Source: Caballeronia sp. M1242
GTDB taxonomy: Bacteria > Pseudomonadota > Gammaproteobacteria > Burkholderiales > Burkholderiaceae
Length of the DNA stretch: 64,000 nt
NCBI RefSeq assembly: GCF_017220215.1
Contig: NZ_CP071129.1
Coordinates: forward strand, 2,108,001-2,172,000
Direction of reading: 5' to 3'
Shown here one piece after another: positions 34,544-42,387 of the stretch. The position numbers and the translations under genes are program-made. Below the pieces are notes generated by a model. It was given only the letters and a program-made list of their open reading frames with translations, was not told where the DNA came from and did no database searches. The number at the start of each line of letters is the position of its first letter. Positions within the stretch are counted from its first letter, which is position 1.

Positions 34544-35548
34544 TTAGCCGTTGGCTTCGCGCCGGCTCTGCATCCGGTATTCGGTCGGCGAGATCAAAAG
34601 ACGCTTGCGGAAAATCTTGGCGAGCCGGTCGCCGTTGCCCATGCCGCTGCGCCGCGCGATCTTGTCCACCGGCAGTTCCGAGTCGGTGAGCAGCGCGCAG
34701 GTGACGGCGAGGCGTGCCTGAAGCAAATAATCCGATGGCGTGATGCCCATCTCGATCTTGAAGCGGCGCAGGAAGTTGCGCTCGCTCATCGCGGCGACCT
34801 GCGCGGCATCGACCACGGAAATGGGCCGCTCGCAGTTGTCCTGGAGCCAGCGCGCCGCCGCGCGAATCTTGTCGCCCGCGGATGCCGCGCCGCTGTCGCC
34901 GAGAATCGACACGAGCTTCGCAGCCGAGCCCGGCATCAGGCGTTCGGCGACACTGCGCGATACGTCGAGGCCGAGATCGCGCTTCACGAGCATGAGCGCG
35001 CCCTTCATCGACTCGTAGCGGTCGCCGCCGTCGGCGGAGGCGTCGTCGCGCAGCTGGATCATCGCGTTGCCGTAGCGCGCCTGAGCGTCGCCCGCGCCGC
35101 CGATGCCCGCTGCTTCGAGCACCTTGCGGCCTTCGGAGATCGCCTTCACGACCGTGGTCTTCGAATTCATGCGGCGCACCCATTCGACGATGCGCTCGTC
35201 CTTCGCCGCTTCTTCCGCGCCGCGGCCGCCCGCAACGAAGAGCGCGTCGAAGCCGCCGTAGTGGCGCGCATCCAGCCCGTCGGTCCAGACGCGTACCGAC
35301 GAGGCGCACGCCACGTTGCCGCCTTCGACGGACAGGAATCGCACGTCATAGGTGCATTCGGCTCGCGTTTTCAACGACGACAGTTCGTTGGCCATGTGAA
35401 ACACTTCAGCGACGATTCCCGCGCCCAAAAGCGAGAATCCGTCGAACAGCAAAATCGCGATGCGTTTGACCTCGACCTGCGACGGTCGCGTCGAGGGAGG
35501 CGTCCAACCCATCACAGCGGGTTCGAGTGTGGCGTAAGGCATGGTCAT
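34544..35548 (-). CDS. GlxA/FtrA-type AraC-family transcriptional regulator
   Basis: 334 aa. The N-terminal DJ-1/PfpI-like domain (IAILLFDGFSLLGAGIVAEVFHMANEL, DALFVAGGRGAEEAA) is joined to a C-terminal AraC-type double helix-turn-helix (VAAMSERNFLRRFKIEMGITPSDYLLQARL, KIARRSGMGNGDRLAKIFRKRLLISPTEYR). The Cys of the nucleophile elbow in enzymatic DJ-1 proteins is missing (KAISEGRKVLE), so the domain is a sensor or dimerisation fold rather than an enzyme. The gene lies 194 bp upstream of manC in the same orientation, and control of the exopolysaccharide operon is the natural hypothesis. A close paralogue is at 40.6-41.7 kb. Confidence 0.9.
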   Translation of the reverse strand: MTMPYATLEPAVMGWTPPSTRPSQVEVKRIAILLFDGFSLLGAGIVAEVFHMANELSSLKTRAECTYDVRFLSVEGGNVACASSVRVWTDGLDARHYGGFDALFVAGGRGAEEAAKDERIVEWVRRMNSKTTVVKAISEGRKVLEAAGIGGAGDAQARYGNAMIQLRDDASADGGDRYESMKGALMLVKRDLGLDVSRSVAERLMPGSAAKLVSILGDSGAASAGDKIRAAARWLQDNCERPISVVDAAQVAAMSERNFLRRFKIEMGITPSDYLLQARLAVTCALLTDSELPVDKIARRSGMGNGDRLAKIFRKRLLISPTEYRMQSRREANG

Positions 35549-35955
35549 CCTCTGCAGCTTTGTTTCCAGGGTGCGGAAGAGTTACTCGGCCATTGCGATG
35601 CATCAAGGCGTTTCCCGAACTTCGCCGGGTTGCCGTGACCGATGGGAACGAGACGTTGGCGGAATCGGTCCGCTGGTGTGAATAATAAGCAGACACAGAT
35701 TATTTGTGGGCTGATTTTCGCGCCTGAACCACAAAACCTGTCCGGTTATGAGGGTGAGCGCACATTGATAACCCCTTTCGAATCCAGATGACCGCGCTTA
35801 TCAAAGCCAATCGGAAAAGAATTTCCGATTCATCATACAAACGGTTACACGATTCTTTGATGCGGTGTAAATAGCGTTCTGTGCGATGGAACACCGACCC
35901 GGCCGCAAACCCCCGCCGGACGGCCCTGAGCGGGTTTGACGCTCATCCTGCAAGG

Positions 35956-35970
35956 TCTCCCGGCGGGAGA
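35956..35970. repeat. Perfect 15-bp palindrome upstream of the GlxA-type regulator
   Basis: TCTCCCG-G-CGGGAGA has 7-bp arms around a single base. The loop is too small for an RNA hairpin, so it looks like a protein-binding site. It lies about 410 bp before the regulator start. Confidence 0.4.
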
Positions 35971-36135
35971 AACTGATTCATTCGTGAAACATCGATCGTA
36001 GCAGCGGGCCGTCAATGTACAGCGCGAATCGGCAATTCCGGGTTCATGCGCGGCGAGCGCAGTCCGTTCTGATAACAATTTGCGCGAAAGACATTTAGTG
36101 CGCATCCAGATGCTCGATTAACTTCACCGCCTTTT

Positions 36136-36218
36136 TATAATGCCACCGAAAACAGAAAGCGATCGCTCGTTAAAATATCGGCGGATTAATTATTAAACGA
36201 CATAATCCGCCGTTTTTT
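36136..36218 (+). ncRNA. Candidate small RNA with its own promoter and terminator
   Basis: A perfect TATAAT at 36136-36141 is followed 37 bp later by a strong intrinsic terminator, and no gene lies between them. Transcription would begin near 36148 and end near 36218, giving an RNA of about 70 nt whose 3' half is the terminator hairpin. The -35 region (best matches around 36112-36119) is poor. The candidate rests on the paired signals and on the absence of a coding frame. Confidence 0.4.
36179..36218 (+). terminator. Orphan intrinsic terminator in the non-coding gap
   Basis: A 10-bp perfect stem, CGGCGGATTA (36179-36188) with TAATCCGCCG (36203-36212), a 14-nt loop and TTTTTT directly after it on the plus strand. 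No annotated plus-strand gene lies upstream for more than 20 kb (the nearest is at 22.4-22.9 kb), so it must end an unannotated transcript. Confidence 0.8.
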
Positions 36219-36686
36219 ATTACCGTCCGTTGCGGCGGCGCAAACGACGCTAGTTGCCCCAAAGCAGCGCTCCGACGGGGCCTCGCGGCTCGTCCATTTC
36301 CGCCAATTGCTAGCTACTTGCGGCGGCGCACGGGACACGATTTAGAACGACGTTCATGGCGGCCGAGTAATCGTCGGCTGAAAGCAGCGAGTTTGTCCGA
36401 CGGATAGGGGCGGCTTTGAAAGAGATTTGAAGCCCGCGCATCAACTAAGAATTCATCGGTCATGTTTTCCGACGTTTTCGCCAGCCGTAGTAACGACCTC
36501 GAGGCGCACGCTGTTTCAGTTCTGATATGTCGACGAGCGTTCAATCGAACATGCGTGCTTCGCTCGTGACGCTTTCATCCGACGAAGGCCATCCGCGCGT
36601 GCGTGTGCGCACGGTCGCGCATGGTCTCGGACGCCATCGTTGGGCGACATCGCGTTCACCGCGTCCACTACCCGAACGTTCGTACC

Positions 36687-38642
36687 ATGACCCGATACCC
36701 GCGTATGCGTCGCCTGTCGATTGCGAGCGCCGCCCTTCTGACGATCACCGGCTGCGACAAGGCGAGCTCCGACGAAGCCCTGCCGCGCGAGCTGCCCGCC
36801 GTCGCCGTTCAGCGCACCGCGTCCGACACGCCCGCGTTCCGCTGCGAGGCGCCTTCATCGCCGGTCAGCGCGGCAGCCGCCACTGGTGCGAACGCTGCGA
36901 TGATCGAAGCCGATACGCCCGGCAGCGACGGCACACGCATGTTCCCGCTCGACGCGCCGCTGCGTATTGCGATCACGACGCGCGCCGAATCCGCCGACAC
37001 GGTGAACTGGCAGATCCGCGACGCATGGAACACGGTAAAGGCAAGCGGCCGCTTCGCCGTCGATGCGAGAGCCGCCACGGTCACGCTCACGTGCAAGTCT
37101 CGCGCGTCGGGCTACTTCGCGGTCAGCGCGTCGCTCGAATCGGGCAAGCAGGCGTTGCCTATGCGGGGCACGCGGCCCGCTGGAATCGCCACGTTCGGCG
37201 TGTTGCCCGACGTGTCGTCGGCGCTGCCCGCCGTGACGTTTGCGCATCCGGATGAGCATCGCTTCGGCGGCCAGGGCGCGGCGTATCTGAAGCCGGGCGA
37301 AGGATGCTGCTCGGGCGACGGCTATCGTCCGCTGTATCCGGATCTCGGCCTCACGTGGGTCAACGACAACCGCAACTGGTACATGAAGGAGGAGAAAGGG
37401 CCGAACACGTTCGACGCATCCAAGGACAATCTCGCGCCCTTCTTCAAGCCTGGCGATCTGTTGCGCCTCATTCAGCTCGACGGCATTCCCGCCTGGGCGA
37501 GCCCGACCAAGACGACCACGCACAGCTACGCGCCCGCATCGCTCGATGCCTACCGCGACTACATGAAGCGCGTCGGGGAAGAATCCAATGCAGTACGCAA
37601 GCGTTGGTTTCCGCGACAGACACAGAACTACTATCAGGTGACGTGGGAGCCGGACTATGAAGGCGGCCTGCCGTGGCGCGACTCCGACGCCAATCTCGTC
37701 GCGATGTACAAGGCCACGCACGAGGCCATTCACGCGGGCGATCCGAACGCCGTCGTGATGGGCCTGACGCTTTCCAATCTCGCGTCGAATGCGGCGTGGC
37801 TCAGGCGTCTTGCGCCGCTCGGCATCGGCAAGTATCTGGATGGCGTGAGCGTGCATGGCTATTACGACGTGGGCACGTCGCCGTCGCATCCGCCGGAACG
37901 CTTCGATGCGAACCCGGCGACCGCCGCCAAAGCGATGCCCGCCGCCATGCGCGAACTGCGCCGCACGATGAGCGAGGTCGTGAAGCCGGGCGCGAAGCTC
38001 TTCGTCACGGAAACGGGCGTGAGCTACGACATCGGCAGCAAGTACGGGCCGAACACGCCGAACTGGAACGTGCTGTACGCGCAAGGCGCAGTGCTCGCGC
38101 GCACGCATCTGATGCTGCTCGGCGAAGGCGCGGATGTGAGCTTCGTGTTCTATGCCGCCGATCCGCCCGAAGTGGGCTACGGCGTGTTCTTCGATCTCGT
38201 CAACGCGCAAGGCGGCTACGGCCAGAAGCTCATCAGCCCGAAGCCGGCCGCCATGGCCGTGGCCGCCATGACGCGCATCATCGACGGCACGACCACGCTC
38301 GGCTTTCTCAACGGCACGCCCAAGGGCGTGTATGCGTATGCGTTCCAGCGGCTCAATGGCGGCAAGGTGGTCACGGCGCTCTGGACGCACAGCAACGCCT
38401 CGTGGCCCGGCGCGAACGGTTTCGACGCGACGCGTGCGGTGAACTACAGCCTCGCCGTCGATGCGCCGGGCAAGTCGGGAACGGTGACCGTGTTCGACAT
38501 GATGGGCAACGCATCGACGATGCCGTATAGCGACGGCCGCATAGCGCTTAAGCTCACCGAAGCGCCGGTCTATGTGGTCTCGACCAACGCCGACCTCATG
38601 CGCGCCAACGTCACGAAACCAGTGGGCTATGTCGGCCAATAA
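36687..38642 (+). CDS. Secreted lipoprotein glycoside hydrolase (clan GH-A type)
   Basis: 651 aa from MTRYPRMRRLSIASAALLTITGC, a signal peptide ending in a lipobox (ITGC, Cys23). About 150 residues of beta-rich sequence precede a (beta/alpha)8-like domain. The expected acid/base Glu is in VTWEPDYEGG (Glu321) and the nucleophile Glu in FVTETGVSYD (Glu442), with intervening VSVHGYYDVG typical of GH5/GH39-like enzymes. A beta-sandwich-like tail follows (VVTALWTHSNASW, GTVTVFDMMGN). It is predicted to sit in the periplasm or outer membrane and to cut a beta-linked polysaccharide. An upstream Met at 36603 would only add residues that hide the signal peptide. Its neighbours are exopolysaccharide and sugar-nucleotide genes. 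Confidence 0.78.
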   Translation: MTRYPRMRRLSIASAALLTITGCDKASSDEALPRELPAVAVQRTASDTPAFRCEAPSSPVSAAAATGANAAMIEADTPGSDGTRMFPLDAPLRIAITTRAESADTVNWQIRDAWNTVKASGRFAVDARAATVTLTCKSRASGYFAVSASLESGKQALPMRGTRPAGIATFGVLPDVSSALPAVTFAHPDEHRFGGQGAAYLKPGEGCCSGDGYRPLYPDLGLTWVNDNRNWYMKEEKGPNTFDASKDNLAPFFKPGDLLRLIQLDGIPAWASPTKTTTHSYAPASLDAYRDYMKRVGEESNAVRKRWFPRQTQNYYQVTWEPDYEGGLPWRDSDANLVAMYKATHEAIHAGDPNAVVMGLTLSNLASNAAWLRRLAPLGIGKYLDGVSVHGYYDVGTSPSHPPERFDANPATAAKAMPAAMRELRRTMSEVVKPGAKLFVTETGVSYDIGSKYGPNTPNWNVLYAQGAVLARTHLMLLGEGADVSFVFYAADPPEVGYGVFFDLVNAQGGYGQKLISPKPAAMAVAAMTRIIDGTTTLGFLNGTPKGVYAYAFQRLNGGKVVTALWTHSNASWPGANGFDATRAVNYSLAVDAPGKSGTVTVFDMMGNASTMPYSDGRIALKLTEAPVYVVSTNADLMRANVTKPVGYVGQ

Positions 38643-38786
38643 GTCGATGGCACGACTAAGCGATCTTTAGTCGGTTAATACCAGTGCTGCGGCGGCCTGC
38701 CGCATGCACCCTCACGCTACACTGTCCGCGCCGGGCTGAGACGGTTCAGCGGGGACCGGCAACAACATTCATAACGATTAAAGCAA

Positions 38787-39257
38787 ATGACCAACGCAAT
38801 GGCGATGTTGAGCGAAGCGGATTTCATGACGGTGGTACGGCTCGCGCCGCTCGTTTCGATCGATCTGATCGTGACGGATGGCAACCGGCGCGTGCTCGTC
38901 GGACAGCGGCGTAACCGGCCCGCGCAGGATACGTGGTTCGTTCCGGGCGGACGGATCGCGAAGGACGAATCGCTCGATGCGGCCTTCAGGCGCATCGTGC
39001 ATAACGAACTGGGTGTGGCGAGCGCGGAGCGATCGTCCGCGCGGTTCTATGGCGTCTTCGAGCATCGCTACGACGACAATTTCGCGGGAACGCCGGGGTT
39101 CGGCACGCATTACATCGTGCTGGCTTACGCAATGAGCTTGAGTGGTTCGGTGCCGATCGGACGGTTCGATCAGCATAGCGGCTACGAGTGGCTGCTCGCG
39201 GATGAACTGCTGGCACGCGATGACGTGCATGAGAACACGAAGGCGTATTTCCGGTAA
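38787..39257 (+). CDS. gmm: GDP-mannose mannosyl hydrolase (Nudix)
   Basis: 156 aa. The Nudix-type box PGGRIAKDESLDAAFRRIVHNELGV has the Gmm variant, in which the usual EE pair before the final Gly is reduced to a single Glu (NELG). Flanking segments RRNRPAQDTWFVPGG and FEHRYDDNFAGTPGFGTHYIVLAY are those of GDP-mannose mannosyl hydrolase (WcaH/Gmm). It hydrolyses GDP-mannose or GDP-glucose to GDP and free sugar, which can trim the GDP-mannose pool for fucose-polymer synthesis, and is usual in colanic-acid-type clusters. It lies 144 bp after the glycosidase gene and converges on galU. Confidence 0.9.
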   Translation: MTNAMAMLSEADFMTVVRLAPLVSIDLIVTDGNRRVLVGQRRNRPAQDTWFVPGGRIAKDESLDAAFRRIVHNELGVASAERSSARFYGVFEHRYDDNFAGTPGFGTHYIVLAYAMSLSGSVPIGRFDQHSGYEWLLADELLARDDVHENTKAYFR

Positions 39258-39303
39258 CTGCGTGGGGTAACCGCGTAGGGCAGCTGCGCGGCAACTGCAT
39301 AAC

Positions 39304-39334
39304 CGCTTCGAGGCGCGATCAGCGCCTCGAAGCG
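39304..39334. terminator. Hairpin between convergent gmm and galU
   Basis: A 13-bp perfect stem, CGCTTCGAGGCGC (39304-39316) with GCGCCTCGAAGCG (39322-39334), and a 5-nt loop in the 90-bp gap between two stop codons. No T-tract follows on either strand, so it is a probable bidirectional terminator of an atypical kind. Confidence 0.6.
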
Positions 39335-39347
39335 TATTCAACACGGC

Positions 39348-40292
39348 TTAGGCATCGACCGGAAGTTCGTCTTCCGCATCACCGGATTCAATCTCGAGCG
39401 GCTCGATCACCGGAACCGGCGCCGGCGCAAACTGCGAGCGCAGGTAGTCCGAGAACTCGTCGCGCACTTCGGGATGACGCAGCGCGAACTCGACCGTCGC
39501 CTTCAGATAGCCGAGCTTGCTGCCGCAATCGAAGCGCTTGCCGCGATACCGGTACGCCAGCACTTGCTCTTGCGAAAGCAGCGTCTCGATTCCATCGGTC
39601 AACTGAATTTCGCCGCCTGCGCCGGGCTTCTGCGAACGCAGGAATTCGAAGATGCGCGGCATCAGCACATAGCGGCCGACCACGCCGAAGTTCGACGGCG
39701 CGACTTCCGGGTCCGGCTTTTCGACCACGCGCGAGAGCTTGAAGAGGCCGTCGTCCCACGGCTTGCCTTCGATCACGCCGTACGAGCGCGAATCCTTGCG
39801 GTCGATCTCCTCGACGCCGATCACCGACGAATGATAGTGGTCGAACACCTCGACCATCTGCGCGAGCACGGGCGGCTGGCCGTCGAGCAGGTCGTCCGCC
39901 AGCACCACGGCGAAGGGCTCGTCGCCGACGAGCTTCTCCGCGCACAGCACCGCGTGACCCAGACCGAGCGCTTCGGCCTGACGCACGTACATGCAGGTCA
40001 CATGGCTCGGCAGAATGCCGCGCACGAGTTCGAGCAGCTTTTCCTTGCCGCGCGCTTCGAGCTCGGCTTCGATTTCGTACGACTTGTCGAAGTGATCTTC
40101 GATCGCGCGCTTGCTGCGCCCGGTCACGAAGATCATCTCGGTGATACCCGCGGCCATCGCCTCTTCGACCGCGTATTGAATCAGTGGCTTGTCCACCACC
40201 GGAAGCATTTCCTTCGGGCTCGCCTTGGTTGCGGGAAGGAATCGCGTGCCGAGGCCCGCCACCGGAAATACCGCCTTGCGCACTTTTAGCAT
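39348..40292 (-). CDS. galU: UTP-glucose-1-phosphate uridylyltransferase
   Basis: 314 aa. It makes UDP-glucose from UTP and glucose-1-P. The N-terminus [45 protein letters not shown] carries the GLGTRFLP nucleotide-binding loop and [47 protein letters not shown] and [21 protein letters not shown] are also typical. The C-terminal tail ends in acidic residues. It supplies the WcaJ and GalE steps, and in Burkholderia exopolysaccharide clusters galU-type genes are commonly linked. Confidence 0.95.
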   Translation of the reverse strand: MLKVRKAVFPVAGLGTRFLPATKASPKEMLPVVDKPLIQYAVEEAMAAGITEMIFVTGRSKRAIEDHFDKSYEIEAELEARGKEKLLELVRGILPSHVTCMYVRQAEALGLGHAVLCAEKLVGDEPFAVVLADDLLDGQPPVLAQMVEVFDHYHSSVIGVEEIDRKDSRSYGVIEGKPWDDGLFKLSRVVEKPDPEVAPSNFGVVGRYVLMPRIFEFLRSQKPGAGGEIQLTDGIETLLSQEQVLAYRYRGKRFDCGSKLGYLKATVEFALRHPEVRDEFSDYLRSQFAPAPVPVIEPLEIESGDAEDELPVDA

Positions 40293-40574
40293 CGGCTCAC
40301 CTTAATGAATTGTTGTACGAGGCAGCGCGCCGCCGTGTGAGCATGCGGCCGCCTCTTCGTAGAGTCGCAATCGCCCGATTTCATCAGACGACACGAGTGG
40401 CATCAGCTTATTCGCCCGATATCGAAATCATCTGCCAACACATCGTCATTTTCAGACTGGCGGCGCGGCGACTGTTCGCTGCCGCGTATAGTGCGTCGCA
40501 TGTGTGCTTACTTTTCCCGCTTTCGACGTTCTTTCGCGAACAAAGGGGATGAAAGGGAAAAAGGGAGAAAGTCG

Positions 40575-41657
40575 ATGATGTACGCCAGTGGTACGGGCAG
40601 GCTCGAAGCGGTGCGCTCGCCCGAACGTCATGCGCCGTCCGCCGACACGGCCAAGCGGATCGGCATTCTGATCTTCGAGGACTTCTCGCTCGTCGAAGTC
40701 AGTTCGATCTCCGAGGTCTTCTCGCTCGCGAACGAAGTGCGCCTGCCCGCGGCCGGCGTCGAACGTGGGGAGCCGCACGCTTTCCCGCAGCGCACGCCGA
40801 ACTATTCGCTGCAGTTCGTGTCAAGCGTGGGGGGCAGCATTGCAAGCAGCTGCTCGATGCGCATCTGGACCGAAAGCATCGAAGCGCGCTGGATGAACGA
40901 ATGCGATGCGCTTTTCATCGCAGGCGGCGCGGGCGCGCGGCTGGCTCGGCAGGACGCGCTCCTCAGAAAGCAGTTGGGCCGCGTCGCGCCGAAGATCCCG
41001 TTCATCAAGGCCATCGGCGAAGGCGCGCATATTCTCGCGGCGGCGAACTTGACGCTGCAGAACCGGTCTCTTGATTTCAACGAAGAGCCGGGCGCGCAGG
41101 CGTTGTCGTCGGCGCTGTCGCCGGCGTTATCGAATGCGCTGTGCATCGCCGAGCAGACGCTCACGCTCGACGATCCGAAAGGCCCGATCGCCGCGGCGCT
41201 CTCGATGGTCAAGCGCGATTACGGCGCGGCCGTGGCGCGCGAAGTCTCGGAGCGGTCTATTCCCGGCGCGTGGCAGAAGCTCGCCATGGTGCTCGACGAC
41301 ACCGACAGCGTCGGCGTGCGTCAGAAAATCGATGCTGCCGCGCGCTGGATTCGCGAGAACTACGTGAAGCCGATCTCGATCACGGATGCGGCGCGCGTCG
41401 CGGCCATGAGCGAACGCAATTTTCTGCGGCGCTTCAAGGCGCAGATCGGGCTCACGCCGTCGGAATACTTGCTGCGCGCGCGTCTGGATGCAAGCTGCAT
41501 GCTGCTCGCCGCGACGGACTTGCCGGTGGACAAGATTGCGCGGCGTTGCGGCGCGGGCAGCGGCGACGGCCTCGCAAAGATTTTCCGTAAGCGCCTTTCG
41601 ATTTCGCCGACCGAATATCGGCTCGCCGGCCGCAGAAAGCAGGCGGACAGTTCATAA
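40575..41657 (+). CDS. GlxA/FtrA-type AraC-family transcriptional regulator (second copy)
   Basis: 360 aa from the ATG at 40575, with GGGAG 8 bp upstream; an earlier Met at 40491 lacks such a site. The architecture matches the regulator at 34.5 kb: a DJ-1/PfpI-like domain (IGILIFEDFSLVEVSSISEVFSLANEV, DALFIAGGAGARLARQD) with no elbow Cys (KAIGEGAHILA), then the AraC double helix-turn-helix (VAAMSERNFLRRFKAQIGLTPSEYLLRARL, KIARRCGAGSGDGLAKIFRKRLSISPTEYR). An insertion of about 20 residues after LTLQNRSLDFNE is absent from the first copy. The target is unknown. It probably controls the PAP2 gene 39 bp downstream, galU, or the adjacent polysaccharide loci. Confidence 0.88.
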   Translation: MMYASGTGRLEAVRSPERHAPSADTAKRIGILIFEDFSLVEVSSISEVFSLANEVRLPAAGVERGEPHAFPQRTPNYSLQFVSSVGGSIASSCSMRIWTESIEARWMNECDALFIAGGAGARLARQDALLRKQLGRVAPKIPFIKAIGEGAHILAAANLTLQNRSLDFNEEPGAQALSSALSPALSNALCIAEQTLTLDDPKGPIAAALSMVKRDYGAAVAREVSERSIPGAWQKLAMVLDDTDSVGVRQKIDAAARWIRENYVKPISITDAARVAAMSERNFLRRFKAQIGLTPSEYLLRARLDASCMLLAATDLPVDKIARRCGAGSGDGLAKIFRKRLSISPTEYRLAGRRKQADSS

Positions 41658-41696
41658 CAATATCGTCACATCGACGGATACCTAGAACGGATACGT

Positions 41697-42284
41697 ATGC
41701 AAGAACGGGTACTGTGGATTTTTTCGAATCTCGGGGATGCGGCGCTTTTACTGCCGCTCGCGTTGGTCTGCGCGCTCTGGCTGCGCTCGGTGGACATGCG
41801 CCTTGCCGTGCGCTGGGCCGTGTTGCTCGGCCTCGGCATGGGCCTCGTCGGACTCTCGAAGATTCTCTATGCGGGCTGCGGGCTGGAGTTGTCCGCGGTC
41901 AACTTTCGCATGATCAGCGGGCACACCATGCTGGCCGCTTCCATCTACACGGTGGCGGGCGGACTACTCGCGGGCAGTCTCGGTGGCTGGTGGTATCGGC
42001 TGGGCGCGGCAGGCGGTCTCGGGCTCGCGGCGCTGATCGGAGCAAGCCGCATCATCCAGGACGCGCATACGCCGAGTGAAGTCGTCGTGGGCTGGCTGCT
42101 GGGCGCGGCCATCGCGACCATGCTGCTCGTGCGCGTGTTCGAGCAGCCGCGCAAGATGCCGCGCGCCGTCGTGGCGGGCGTCGGCCTGCTCGCGGTGTCG
42201 TCCATCGCTTACGGACATCACGCGCCGTTTCAGCGGCTGATCGAACATTACTCGTGGTGGCTGTGCAAGGGGCTCGGCCTCTGA
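41697..42284 (+). CDS. PAP2-family membrane phosphatase
   Basis: A 195-aa protein with five or six membrane helices and the acid-phosphatase signature: a weak first motif, FRMISGHTMLAASIY (SGH) and ASRIIQDAHTPSEVVVGWLLG (the SR...D/H-x3-D-like third motif). The first motif K-x6-RP is degenerate (GLSKILYAG). Enzymes of this type dephosphorylate undecaprenyl diphosphate or other lipid phosphates at the periplasmic face, which would recycle the carrier used by the surface-glycan systems here. It follows the GlxA-type regulator by 39 bp and is probably cotranscribed with it. Confidence 0.83.
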   Translation: MQERVLWIFSNLGDAALLLPLALVCALWLRSVDMRLAVRWAVLLGLGMGLVGLSKILYAGCGLELSAVNFRMISGHTMLAASIYTVAGGLLAGSLGGWWYRLGAAGGLGLAALIGASRIIQDAHTPSEVVVGWLLGAAIATMLLVRVFEQPRKMPRAVVAGVGLLAVSSIAYGHHAPFQRLIEHYSWWLCKGLGL

Positions 42285-42387
42285 CGCGGCTGCGGCGCCC
42301 GAGCATCCCTTCTTCGCGCGTGGGAAACGATCCCAAGTATGATCCTCTGTTGATTACAGGCTCATATTCACGATTCGGGATCTCGGG

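Larger units (their letters stand above)
35549..36686. other. 1.1 kb AT-richer non-coding region between a regulator and the glycosidase
   Basis: No credible coding frame on either strand in a stretch of 1138 bp, by far the longest such gap in the window. It is visibly more AT-rich than the genes around it, especially 35660-35880 and 36060-36230. It holds an inverted repeat TTTGTGG/CCACAAA (35703-35709 and 35729-35735), a perfect palindrome TCTCCCG-G-CGGGAGA at 35956-35970, and an orphan promoter-plus-terminator pair at 36136-36218. The regulator on the left and the glycosidase on the right are divergent, so two promoters must also lie here. Confidence 0.6.

Noticed and set aside
32931..34547. 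A 538-codon open frame on the plus strand
   Set aside because: Antisense of manC, which has intact nucleotidyltransferase and cupin motifs.
36179..36218. The hairpin as the terminator of the GlxA-type regulator
   Set aside because: The regulator is on the minus strand and reads away from it; the T-tract is on the plus strand.
36314..36544. Short minus-strand frame in the non-coding gap
   Set aside because: No ribosome-binding site and a composition unlike the real genes; it runs into the glycosidase promoter area.
36855..38639. A 594-codon open frame on the minus strand
   Set aside because: Antisense of the glycosidase gene; the plus-strand frame has a signal peptide and catalytic motifs, this one has neither.
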